This document shows, piece after piece, positions 25,324 to 35,830 of a stretch of DNA of 64,000 nt. Both the position numbers and the translations under genes were made by a program. Location of the stretch: contig PTEX01000414.1 of NCBI GenBank assembly GCA_003342815.1, forward strand, positions 81,711 to 145,710, written 5' to 3'. Each line of letters begins with the position of its first letter. The stretch's first letter is position 1. This stretch comes from Eudromia elegans. Lineage: Eukaryota > Chordata > Aves > Tinamiformes > Tinamidae. Under the pieces are notes generated by a model that saw nothing but the letters and a program-made list of their open reading frames with translations, made no database searches and had not been told where the DNA came from.

Positions 25324-25394
25324 AGAGGACTAAGAATTGCCATCATTTCCACGGGAAAGGAACTCCCTTATGTCATTCTTCACCTTATGCAGAG
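25324..25394 (+). other. Weak candidate 71-bp exon
   Basis: An acceptor (TTGCTTTCAG ending at 25323) preceded by T31 and a donor (AGAG|GTATGA at 25394/25395) enclose 71 bases. One frame is open (RGLRIAIISTGKELPYVILH...). The peptide is not recognised and exon-sized open frames are common by chance, so this is offered only as a site to check against RNA data. Confidence 0.15.
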
Positions 25395-26977
25395 GTATGA
25401 GTACATGTTCCTTGCTTGGCTACATTTCATCATTGAAAAAGGAGGTTCTGTAGGTAACACCTGATTTCTAAGGTAAACTTCATGTTCACAATCTCTCATG
25501 GATAAAATTCAAAGACTAATGCACAGCACTCATGATGGAAAACAGCTGCTAGGTTGAAGCATGCAGAAGATGTAGAATGCTATAGTAAACACTGCATGTT
25601 TGGCATGAGATCTGATATAGGATGAGTTCATTCTTACTTCCAGTAATTTCAACTGTCACAGAGAAATTAATCCTAAATATTTCCAGAGGAATCTTGTTGA
25701 AGAAACAAGTATTGCAACCCATGTTATGTCATGCAAACTTCTGAAGTTTCTGAAGGAGAATATATTCTGAGGTGTAAATGTAATTTATAAAGTTTTTACT
25801 AAATCCTTGAAAATAATACTCAGTCCATGGTTGTTGAATCATAAACAAATAGCTTTTCAGATCAAATCTTTGCTAAACCATAAACTTTTTCATATATTTG
25901 GTACTTATACAGAACACCTTTTCCTTTGGCTAAAATGCAGCAAATGTGAGATTCTCTTTCCATTACCTTACTAAGCTGTAATCATTTGTGATTAATGCTC
26001 TAGTTGCAGAAATGTAAGATTTCTTCACTTACTCTTTTCTTCTTTGTTCAGTATTGCAGTTGGTTATTTTTCATTATATTTGCCATGTTTATGATGTTTA
26101 TTATCCCAGTAAAGCTTTAAATGTCTGCTGTTCACTATGGCTATAGTTTCCGAGGAAGCTGATACTTATTTTTGTACCATAAGATGATGAAACACACACA
26201 TATATATATATATATACACAAATTTCAGTGTAATTTTCCAGATTAACTTTTTATTGTTCAAGACTCACGTCTGCTTCTGGAGATAGCTGTTTGAATATAG
26301 TCAACTGTATTATCACAGACAGAATTAATTTTATGATTTCTATGACATCTTAGTGAATTAAGCTCTGTAGTCAGGAGTTAATAGCTAGTTTTCAATGGCA
26401 TTGATGTTCCTTGGTGATACGGAGGCAAAATCTCCTTGTAGTCTAGATTCAAATTTGCCATTTGAATACTCCCAGTATATTCTCCATCCAGAGAATATTC
26501 CATCTTGCAACCAGGAAACATAAAGTAACACCTGCTTCACAAAAATATTATCTTTTAATAGCATGTGATGTCTGAGGCAAAGTTACAATCTTTTTAATGC
26601 TAAGATTTTAAGTGCTTTAAAGACTTTACCCATGCCTATTGAGCCAAGAGATTCAAAATAGGTCAACTAATTTATTTCTTAAGTAGTTGTAGGACAGGGA
26701 TGCTTATGAGCCAATAACTCCAGTGTCAAGGTTTATCTCAAAAGAATTTTTTTCCATCATAGAAACAAATGAATGGTTAATCTTATTCATCCAGCTATAA
26801 ATGCTATATAAATGCAGTAACATAAAGTTCTACTAGGCCAAGCATATTACCACAAATAAGCTTGATCCAACAAAAATACAAGAAGTTGCTAAAATCCTAC
26901 ACAACAATTTTGTGTAGAAAGCCAGAATTGTCAAAGATGAAATGCATAAAAATATACAAAATCCTGATTAATGGAAA
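25395..26977. other. AT-rich stretch with a CA/TA compound microsatellite
   Basis: Unique-looking DNA. A compound (CA)n(TA)n(CA)n repeat lies at about 26191-26220. No gene or interspersed repeat is supported. Confidence 0.55.
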
Positions 26978-27400
26978 TGTTGGTAGGAAGAGGCTTCTGG
27001 AGATCACCTAGTCCGAACTGCCTACTAACTATGGGACTGTCACCCCATTCTCAGGTCAGCTGGGTCTTTAGAGGTTTGCAAGGTCAGATTCCTTAATATC
27101 TCTGAGCAATCTCTTCTAGCCCTGATGATTGTTTTTCCTGATGACTTTTTTTCCCCCTAATGTCCAATCTGAACCTCCCAAGATGAGAGCAGCAGCACAG
27201 TGGCCCTCACTATATTATCTGGCACCGCGGTCCTCACTAACTGCACTTCAGGTAACTACAGACAACTACCAGGTCACCCCTTTGCTTCCTTCACCACACC
27301 AAAGCCCAGCTTCCTCAACTCCTCTTTTGTAGGCTGTGTTTAGGACCCTGACCATTTTGGAAGCCCATCACTAAACCCATTTCTCCCTGTCCTTTAACCG
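26978..27400 (-). mobile_element. Old, diverged CR1 fragment, minus strand
   Basis: The left end resembles the antisense of a CR1 3' terminus (GGCTTCTGGAGATCACCTAGTCC). It is followed by segments matching the usual CR1 order in diverged form, including TGTCCAATCTGAACCTCCCA (about 27161-27180) and CCCAGCTTCCTCAACTCCTC (about 27305-27324). Indels and substitutions are many, so it is an ancient copy. The right limit is approximate. Confidence 0.6.
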
Positions 27401-27889
27401 GGAAGCACTGATCTTTAGCACTGATACAGTAATCGTGGTGCTGCCCACCAGAGGCAGGCAGAGGGAACAGCACCCTCTGCTCAGTCAGGAGCCTCCCAGG
27501 CAAGGAAAACACCTGTGTGGCTCGTGCTCACCCCATGCTCATGTTCACTTTAACACTCCACTGCTTTCAGCAGGCTTGAGAGGGCTCCACACCATGTTAG
27601 GGGCTTAGCAGGCACTTTTCCATTCCAAGGCCCAGGAGGTTTCTGTCAGCCCCATCTCTCCTGGACATGTCTCTGGCTCATGACCCAACATGGGAGAATT
27701 AATTACTTCAACAGTATTGCAAGATGGGAAATAATTTAATGGAAAACATTTTGATGATTATTGTCTAAAAGTAGAGTGTTGTTCAAAAAAAAAAAAAAAG
27801 CTGTGTGCTGTGAGGTTCTTGGTGTGCATCACGCCCCAGCGGGTGGTGCTTAAACAGTATTCACAGGCACTTCCTCATGAGGCAGATGC
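27401..27889. other. GC-rising shore of the second CpG island
   Basis: G+C-elevated, CpG-poor sequence leading into the island, interrupted by AT-rich DNA and a poly(A) run at about 27786-27800. No gene is supported. Confidence 0.5.
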
Positions 27890-28390
27890 GGGAACTGCTT
27901 TGCACCTACTCACGGCGCTCACCCGTTACGGCTCGGGAAGCACCGCGCGCTGCCGCCCTGCGCGCGCCCTCCGCTTCGCCCGCCGCCTCCCCGAGGGGCC
28001 CGCAGCGGGGCCCGCAGCCACGCGCGCAGCCTGCAGGGCACGATGCGCCCCGAAGCAGCCCGAAGCGAGGCCCCCGCTCCCGCCAGCGCCACCTCCTCCC
28101 CGCCGCCCTGCCCAGTCCTGCCCGGCGCGGCGCCCTGTGCTGCCCCCCAGCGGCCGCCCGCAGCGCCGGCCGCCTCCCGGCCGTGCGGTGGCCCCGGCGC
28201 CAGGCGACCGTTAGGCGACCGTTAGGCGCGCCCAGACTGCGCGTGCGGGCCGGGCGGCGACCGTTAGGAGCGTTAGCCGCGCCGGTGCCGCGGGCCCTAA
28301 TGCGGGCAGCGCCGCTACTAACGGCCGCGTTAAAGTCTCCTTTCAGGGATGCAGCTACAAACCCGCCCTCGCGGCGCGGTGGGTGAAGTA
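27890..28390. promoter_or_regulatory. Second CpG island with MYB-type motif cluster
   Basis: Very GC-rich and CpG-dense, with sharp edges. It holds five CCGTTA/TAACGG cores fitting the MYB consensus YAACKG: 27923-27928, 28208-28213, 28219-28224, 28261-28266 and 28319-28324. Three lie inside an identical 11-bp unit, GGCGACCGTTA (28203-28213, 28214-28224, 28256-28266). An NRF1-like GCGCGTGCGGG occurs near 28239-28249, and a donor-like CGCG|GTGGGT at about 28378 could end a plus-strand first exon. MYB-family factors, notably A-MYB in germ cells, activate such promoters; no gene is recognised on either side. The 169-codon Arg/Pro/Ala frame here is a composition artefact. Confidence 0.8.
28203..28266. 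repeat. GGCGACCGTTA repeated unit (three copies)
   Basis: Two copies are directly adjacent (28203-28224) and a third identical copy lies 31 bases downstream (28256-28266). Each carries a MYB-type core. A further GCGTTAG follows at 28270-28276. Local duplication has multiplied the motif within the island. Confidence 0.9.
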
Positions 28391-29760
28391 CTGAAGCGAT
28401 GCTGCGAGTTTCTCAAAAGAAACTACTATTAATAATAATAGTAGTAATACTAATATATATATACACAGATGTAATGGAAAATCGGAGAGCTTGAAGGAAA
28501 GAAGAACTACGCTGAAAAGTTTTGTCTGCAAATTGTGGCTGTCATTAATGAAAAAGAGTTCCAACTGCTGTTGGCAAATTAGAAATCTATAGTGTTTTTG
28601 CATCTAAGTTGGCTGATACTGAGAAAAGTGCTGATCTTTTAATTTTATTTAGTTAGTTATTTCTGAAAAACTTTCCCCTCTCCATTAAAAAGAAATAAAA
28701 GAAAGAAAGGAAATTTTATTGCACACTGCCTCTTTAAGAAGCTATATGTAAAGTTTGGTTGCCAGGTCCCATTTTTTATGGATACCAGATGTGGGGAAAA
28801 ATAATAATAATAATGATAAAAAGTTTATGGTCCTGCAAGTCTGCTGAACTGATGTAAGCTTTTTAGCTGTTAGGAAAATATTTGTTAATTGCAATACTTA
28901 TTCCTTTATTTTCTGTAAAATTGCTGATATCTTACAGTGTGTTTTTTTGGTTAACTGTGACTGGACATTATGGTATGAGAGCTATTCAAAAATAACAGTT
29001 CAGTAAATATTGAAAATTCATATCATTTCAGTAAGTAACTTAATCAAGATTGGGAAGGGCAAATTTTGTTTTTGTTTTCCCAATTTGAAAGCAAGAGAAA
29101 GAGATATCTGAGTCGTGAACAGATGGCATAAATCAGTCAACACAAATCCTGCCTAGCATTGGTGTTATCATACAGCACTTTACTCAAATTAACCTTAATT
29201 TTGCACACTGGAATGATTTTTAAGGAAGTTGGCAAGAGCAAATTTCTCCACATCTGGTATATTGCTTCAGTTATTAAACATTTTTATTTTTGGAGTGGCT
29301 GAGTAAACAATTATTAACAAATATTTATTGCTTTCAAGTAGATGGAAGTTTTAATATACTTTTTACATCAGTTTATATCAGTTTTTAAATAAAGCATCTG
29401 AAAACTACATGGTAAGCATTAGCCAATGGATCATCCTTATTCTTTTTATATATGCCTAATCAGGTACACTAGGCAGAGTGGTTCATCCTTACTATTGGTC
29501 TAACTGTGGGGTTTTCATGCTTCTATTTAGTCCATCTTGCCTTTTCGCTAATGTATCAATCAGCCTTTCTCCTATTTTTTCCCCATGCAACCCACCCTCT
29601 GCCCACATGCATGGAAAAGGGGAAAATTGCCTCGCTTCTTCTTCTTCTCCCAGCAGGCGAGTGGGAGGTGTTTTATGATACCTTATTCCTCTGTAATAGG
29701 GAAGCCATAGATTTGCCCTACTACCTACACTCGCTTATATCTGTTTTTCTAATGCAGAAA
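28391..29760. other. AT-rich stretch with short AAT-type repeats
   Basis: Simple (AAT/AGT)n and (TA)n runs lie at about 28426-28466 and (AAT)n at about 28798-28815. Otherwise unique-looking AT-rich DNA without a supported gene. Confidence 0.55.
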
Positions 29761-29812
29761 TGTGTGTGTGTGTGTATACATATATATATAAATGTATACA
29801 CACACACACACA
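29761..29812. repeat. Perfect 21-bp inverted repeat built of TG and CA tracts
   Basis: A (TG)n tract followed by TATACAT (29761-29781) is the exact reverse complement of ATGTATA followed by a (CA)n tract (29792-29812). The 10-base spacer is AT-only. Transcribed from either strand it would fold into a long hairpin. In DNA it could form a cruciform or Z-DNA. A run of nine G follows at 29819-29827. Confidence 0.95.
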
Positions 29813-29879
29813 CAATATGGGGGGGGGAACTATTTTTTAATCAATAAGCAAAATATGTTTTTTTTTTTTAATCTGGATC

Positions 29880-30800
29880 TAGCTTGAGTGTAGATGCAGA
29901 TTTAGGGGTTCTGTTTCCTCTTTTGTCCGTAAACCCTTAAAAATGATTGTAATAAAGGCTCATCACACTCTGCTTTACTTCCCATGTTAGCTTCTACGAG
30001 TTGCTGAGGTACTGCTAAACAGCCTCCTGACTTTTCTCCTCTCAGGGTCTTTTTCCAGGATAGGGGAAATTGGCATAACGTTCACGGGCCATGCGACACA
30101 GCTTATCACCCTTTAGCTTGTGCAAAACAGTGCTCTGTCACCACCTGGTAACCTGGAGAAGCCTAGGCTTTCCTTCTGCTCTAGCTTCTGGATCTCTGTA
30201 ATCAGAATTGACATCTGATTGCCCGGGCTCACATTTTTCATGCAGCTACCAGCACTGCTAGCTGTCATGTTTTTATTACAAGTCACAAGCTACTTGCTGT
30301 TTTCAGTTTTTGTGACCAGACCTCAAGACTTCCGCTTTCCCAGAGAGTAGCACTAGATCAAAGAAAGAGGCTCCCTCTTGCTTACTTTTTCTTTCTAGAA
30401 TATTGTATTATTTCCTGTGTGGTAGTGGCTCCGCAGCCTTTTCCATACATGCTGTTAGGGCCCCTTCCAGGAAAACAGAGTCATTGGCTGAAACATCCCC
30501 CGAGCGTGCTGACAGACACCATTCCAGGTCCTAAATCCTGGGTACATGCTCTGCGTGAGAAGGCTGCCCACAATTTTCCTACAGATGGGAAAGAGGATTT
30601 TTTCTTCCTGGGAAGAGAGTATTGCCACCTAAGTGAAGAGAAGAACTGGGAAGCCTTGACTCAGGACCTTTCTCAGCTGCGCTTCTGTTCCCAACGCTTC
30701 CTCTTGGCCTGTTCTGGGGAAGTCACCGTGCAGTGTGACAGCACTGTATCACTGCAGGAATGTCAAGGCTGACTAAAGAGACTCTCTCCAAATTCAGAGC
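29880..30800 (+). other. GC-elevated block with a 107-codon open frame
   Basis: G+C-elevated, unique-looking sequence. At 30046-30147 a good acceptor (CTTTTCTCCTCTCAG) and a weaker donor (CCTG|GTAACC) bound 102 bases with one open frame. An ATG-initiated frame of 107 codons runs at 30449-30772, open but with a poor start context (CATACATGC) and no recognised domain. A TAATAAAGGC near 29950 resembles a poly(A) signal. The block may be a decayed retroelement, an lncRNA exon cluster or a lineage-specific coding exon; none can be shown from sequence. Confidence 0.25.
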
Positions 30801-33800
30801 TCTGGATTGCTCTTGTAGGATCTCAGAGGTACCCTAAGAGGACTCTGTAGTCTTTCCTTCACTGGTAGACGAGTAAGAAGTTTGAATTAATGCTCTGAAC
30901 TTTGATGAGTGTCTCACAGAACAGCAGATAAGAGAAAAACATTCTGGAAGAATAGCTTATGAAGGAAGAAAAAGGATGCCTCAATAATCTTGTATTCTAA
31001 CATTAAGAAATGACAGAGAATTTGTTATAGATTATTCTAGTGGGTGGTATATTTCAAGGAACCTTTTTTGTTGTTGATGATGATGATTATATACAGAATG
31101 TAGACTTAAAATCTATGTGCTAAAAATCAGGTGGCTAGATTTAGATGGCCGCCTTTTATGTTTTGCGAAACAAAAATTAAGAGCCGAGATAAGGAAGTCT
31201 GAATTTGATCCTGTGGCAGCCGTCTATCAAAGAACCACCTATTTTGACCCTCTCCTGGCACAGTATTCCTAAGATTGTACTTAACTCTGTCGATATCAAA
31301 TATAGGTACTGTATATAACACACCTAAGAAAATATCAGCTGCACAGTTATTATACGCAGAAGTCTCATCACAAAATTTCACTTGAGATTCACATTCGTGG
31401 AATTTGAATTTCAGAATATTCTAATAAACATTAAGAGATAGAGAGAGAAAAAAAAAGATTTATTCTCACAGAACTCTTGCTAGTGTGGACCCAGGCTAAT
31501 GTTAAATGACAGAAGGGATGGAGATTTTATTGAATTTGACTGCTTTAGGTAAAGTCAGAATATGCTAGATAGTACTTAAAATAGGATTTCAAGCAGCATT
31601 TATGTTTTAAAACATTTTTTTCCTTCAGATGAGTAATCTAGAAATGAAACAAAGTTAGAGATGTAGAAGGAATTAGAAAAATAGAGTGCTCGACAGCAAG
31701 CAGGAGGCTGTATATTTTTTTCTCTAGACTCCCAAACTTTTCTGCTGCTCTATTCCCACATTTCTGACCACTGTGGATATATCTAGTGGTACTTCTTCTG
31801 ATTTGATGCTATTTTCAACCAATCATCAACCTGGAAGTTTTACTCTATGGCAAATGAATTCAGTTTAATTTGAGAACAGTAAACAAAAAGTATGACAATA
31901 CTCAAAGGAAAATAATAAACGAAAGATTAGAAGAAGAGAAAGACATCCTTTTTGATAATGACAGCTTTTACTGTGAAAAGGGTTTCTTCTCTTTTGATCT
32001 GCAAGAAAAATGCCAGTAAAATATGTTAGAAATAAAAGCAATCTTCTATAGATATTAGCAACCCATCACATTTTCATGAATCTACAATAAGATCAGAAAA
32101 AAGGCTTCTGAAGGAGGCTTTAACTTAACTAATAATAACCTGAAAACTTTGAAAAAAAAGTTTTTAAAATGTGGCTAACACTTTTTTTTTTTTTTTTTTT
32201 TTTTTTTAATCAATCACTCCAAAATTAATGTGTCAAATTGAAGAGAAATTCCTGGAACCTTAAGAACCTAAATGTGATGTAGGTAGAGTAGATATATTCT
32301 TACCTCTATTCTTAAGAAGAAACAATCTCTTTGATAATCTTCAAGTAGTAAAGTCATTCAAAACCAACATTCACAATTTTAATACAAATTTAAGCCAAGA
32401 GCTACAACTTAGCTCTTTTTTGAAGATACAAAGTGAAATGGAAGAAATACACTGCTGCAGCAACAATAGCAGGAAACCAGAAGAAAAAGGAGGGTGAGTT
32501 CTACCTCTTGATCTGAATGGAGTCAAGATAAAAGTGAATTTGATCTGCTATCCCAAGTCCTGCACTGTACTGCAAATGTCCTACCGTATAGAATATTTTT
32601 TAGAGTGGGGCTTTTTGATCTCTTTAGATATAGACTGATTTGGGACCCTGAGTAGTAGGACTTTAATTTGATTCAGAACTGAAGAAGAAGTAACGGGAAA
32701 CAGAAGTGTCCTACAAAATAATCTTTATGTTGCTGGGTTATGCCTCCAAGACAGTGAAACCATGCAGAGTCTACAGGGAGAATGGACATTAAGGAAATAG
32801 CTCTCCTTGCCCTTCTTCTCCCCCTTCCTCAAATTCTCTGTTCACAGGAAATTTGGAAAAGTTTGGTCTTATGAACAAAATATATACTAGAGAAATGCAT
32901 TCTTTTTTAAACCAGGAAATTGGTTCTATATGTGGTTGAGACCATAATCATTTTTATCAAACCTCTCCTGTTCCTTTAGAAATTATGACTTCTGCAGCTA
33001 CTTTAAAGAATGGTGACCATGTAAAAACTGTAATATTGCCTTAAGTTTAGATGTCAATTTTGATTGGGTTGCTGTCTCTGAGCTGCGCATTCTATGCGTT
33101 TTTATAGGAATGTGTTAAATATTAACACTCTTTAGACTCCTCAGTTTTGCTGTAAAGAAACATAGATTCTTTTGAGACTTAGCAGAAATTATTAAAAAAA
33201 AAAAAAAAAAAAGAGCACTTCTCCATTTCCACCCGTCTATTTGTGTAAAATACTCAAAAATGAAAGCATGAAGGACTGGGTTCTCTCCACACCTTTAATA
33301 TACAGCTCCAGGAGTTCATTCTCCAGTATCCTAACCATAATCTTGACCAAAAAGGAATAAGCATAGAAGCTACTGAGGTTCAGTCACAGTTGCTATTTCA
33401 TTTAATAGGTCAGGGAAATTGGGATTGGGATAATAATCTGGAAGAGTTTTAGCCTGGAAGAGCTAATAAGTTTCTACAGAATTTACAGGATAGAATTCCT
33501 CAGTGTTCTTGAATACCTCAGCACTAAAAAGAATATTAGTTATGCATTTTACCATACTATTTACTAAGTTTTTCCTGAAAATATGACCACATGTTCAGAT
33601 AAACTAACTATGGATAAGGAAAACATGATTAAACTATTACAAGTAGCTTTTCCCTAAGATCTCAAGAACTCACATGAGGTACAACTTGTTTAAACTTGAT
33701 TGAAAGGATGGTGTTGACTTACATTTTTGGTTTTGTGTCTTTGAATCTGTTTTCTGTCATCCTGTCATAGATGCATAGTTTTTATAAGTAGCTATTAAAC

Positions 33801-33821
33801 ATGGGAAATATGGTCTTCTTA
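30801..33821. other. AT-rich stretch with homopolymers
   Basis: Unique-looking DNA with T27 at 32182-32208 and A19 at 33194-33212. No CR1 or gene is recognised. The 84-codon minus-strand frame at 31127-31381 keeps a few CpGs but shows no domain. Confidence 0.5.
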
Positions 33822-34911
33822 GTGTTTCAGTGTGTGCTTATTATCTCTCATCCCATCATTTGGCATCCCTGAGAAGAGCCTGACCCTGTCCTGTTTACAT
33901 CCTACTATTGGATATTTGTACACACTGATAATATTTCCTCAAGTCTTCTCTTCTGCAGGCTTAAATTATCTTTGTGAAGCTTCACTGGACTTCATCAGCT
34001 TCCTGCCTTTTACTGGAGAGCCCAGACTGGACCCAGCACTTCAGCCTCACTGGTGCTGATGAGAGAGGAAGGATCATCTCCCTTGACCTTCTGGCAACAC
34101 TGCTCCTAATGTAGCCCAGAAAGGCTAGCTTTGTTTGCCTTGAGGCCACATTTCCCATCTATATTCAACTTGTCGTCCACCAGGACCTCCAGGGCCTTCT
34201 CTGCACAACTGTTCTACAGCTGTTTGACCCTGTGTATTGCTGTCCTGTGCATGGGAATTATTCCTCCTCAGGTGCAGGACTTTACACGCTCCTTTTCTGA
34301 ACTTCACAAGGTTCTTGTCCACCTGTTTTTTCAGCCTACTGAGGTCACTCCGAAAGGCAGCACTGCCTCTCTTTCCTAGTCTTGCATCATCAGCAAAGAG
34401 TACTGGACCCAGTATCCACAGTTGGATAATGGGAACACCATTAGTGACTGGCCTCCAGCTGGACTTTGTGCCACTGATCACAGCTCTGAATCTGGTTAAG
34501 CCAGTTTTCATTCCTTTTCACTATCTGCTCATCTAGCCCTGTCTACTCATCTCTATGGGAGAAATGTCAGTGTATCCCTAGAATCGAGATAAATAACATC
34601 CATCCATGACTCTCCCCTCATCTACCAAGCCAGTCATCTCATTGTAGAATGCTATCAGGTTGGATATTTCTGCTTTGTGAATCCACACTGTGAATCAAAG
34701 CAACTTCCTGTTCTTTGAGTGTCTGCAAATTGTATACAAGATTACTTGCTCCATAACTGTGCCAGAGATCTAGGTGAGGCAGACCAGGCTTTAGTTTCCC
34801 AGATCCTATTCCTTGCCCTTCTTGAAGATAGCGGTAAAATTTGCTTTTGGCATTTGTTTTCTGGAGGCTCTCCTGTTTGCCATGACCTTTCCAAGATGAT
34901 TGAGAGTGGCC
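33822..34911 (-). mobile_element. Older CR1 copy, minus strand, lacking its 3' end
   Basis: Read on the minus strand, the segment follows the internal order of CR1 ORF2. It passes from the sequence antisense to GATTGAGAGTGG (right edge), through the finger/palm-distal region, to the antisense of the CACTGAGAAGAGCCTG segment near 33865. Stops and indels break every frame; the 128-codon remnant at 34125-34511 is part of it. An internal deletion is apparent near 34395-34410, where AGCAAA jumps to GAGTACTGGACCCAGTA. The terminal ~250 bases expected at its 3' (left) end are missing. Its right edge is cut exactly where a better preserved CR1 3' end begins. Confidence 0.85.
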
Positions 34912-35830
34912 TCACAGAATGACAGAATGATCAAGGTTAGAAGGGATCTTTGGAGATCATCTAATCCACACACCCTGCACAAGCAGGAATACTTGGAGCA
35001 TGTTGCACAGGTGGCTTTTCTTTGTAGAGGCAGCACGTCCAGGTGGCTTTGGAGTATCTCCAGAGGAGACTCCACAACCTCTCTGGGTAGCCTGTTCCAG
35101 CTCTGTCACCCTCACAGTTGAGAATTTTTTCCATATATTCTGGCAGAATTTCCTGTGCTTCAGTTTGTGGATGTTACCTATTGTCTTATCACCGTCCACC
35201 ACTGAAAAGAATCTTGTCACATTGTCTTGACAGCCTCTCTTTAGGTATTTAAACGCATTGATATGATGCCCTCTCAGCCTTCTCCTCTTTAGTCTACAGA
35301 AGCCCAGCTCTCTCAGCCTCTCTCCATAGGTGAGATGTTCCAGTCCCCTGATTGTCTTCCTGTGCTGGACTCTCTCCAGTTGCTCCATATCTCTCTTGTA
35401 CTGGGGAGCTCAGCACTGGACCCAGTACTTCAGATGCGGCCTCACTAGAGATGAGGAGAGGGGCAAGATCTCCTCCCTCTGCCTGCTGGCAACGCTCTTC
35501 CTGATGCAGGCTGGGATGCTATTGGCCTTCTTGGCCACAAGAGCACATTGTTCACTCATGCTAACCTTGTGCACCAGGGTTCTGAGGTCCTTCTCTGCAC
35601 ATCTGCTCCCTAGCAGCCCCAGCCAGCCCTGGTGCCTGCAGTTATTCCTTTGTAGGTGCAGGACCCTGCCCTTGCTTTTGCTGATCTTCATGAGGTTCCC
35701 CTCTGCCCAATTCTGCAGCCTGACCAGGTTGCACCACAGCTGTCTGGTGCTCCTCCTGCCCGTTTTGTATCATCAGTCACTTCAGCTTTGTATCATCACC
35801 TCACAAGGACATCAATGAGCTTCCAGTTCT
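34912..35830 (-). mobile_element. CR1 copy with intact 3' end, minus strand
   Basis: The 3' end is at the left (antisense of ...GATCATTCTGTCATTCTGTGAG, with the AGAAGGGATCTTTGGAGATCATC block). The element extends right to about 35830. Two open minus-strand remnants (34957-35388 and 35410-35691) encode the ORF2 C-terminus, including LVRPHLKYWVQC and MEQLERVQHR. They are in different registers, so the ORF is frameshifted. It abuts the older copy in the same orientation, consistent with insertion into it or a joined tandem. Its 5' limit is approximate. Confidence 0.93.

Noticed and set aside
27877-28386. 169-codon plus-strand open frame in the second CpG island
   Set aside because: It is almost entirely Arg, Pro, Ala and Gly from GC-rich sequence, shifts freely with overlapping frames, and has no domain; it is a composition artefact.
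10101-33212. Long T or A homopolymers as tails of processed pseudogenes
   Set aside because: Sequences adjoining each run show no open frame, gene similarity or target-site duplication that I can see.
34125-35691. Several open frames on both strands
   Set aside because: All lie in the two CR1 copies; minus-strand ones are ORF2 remnants and plus-strand ones are antisense.
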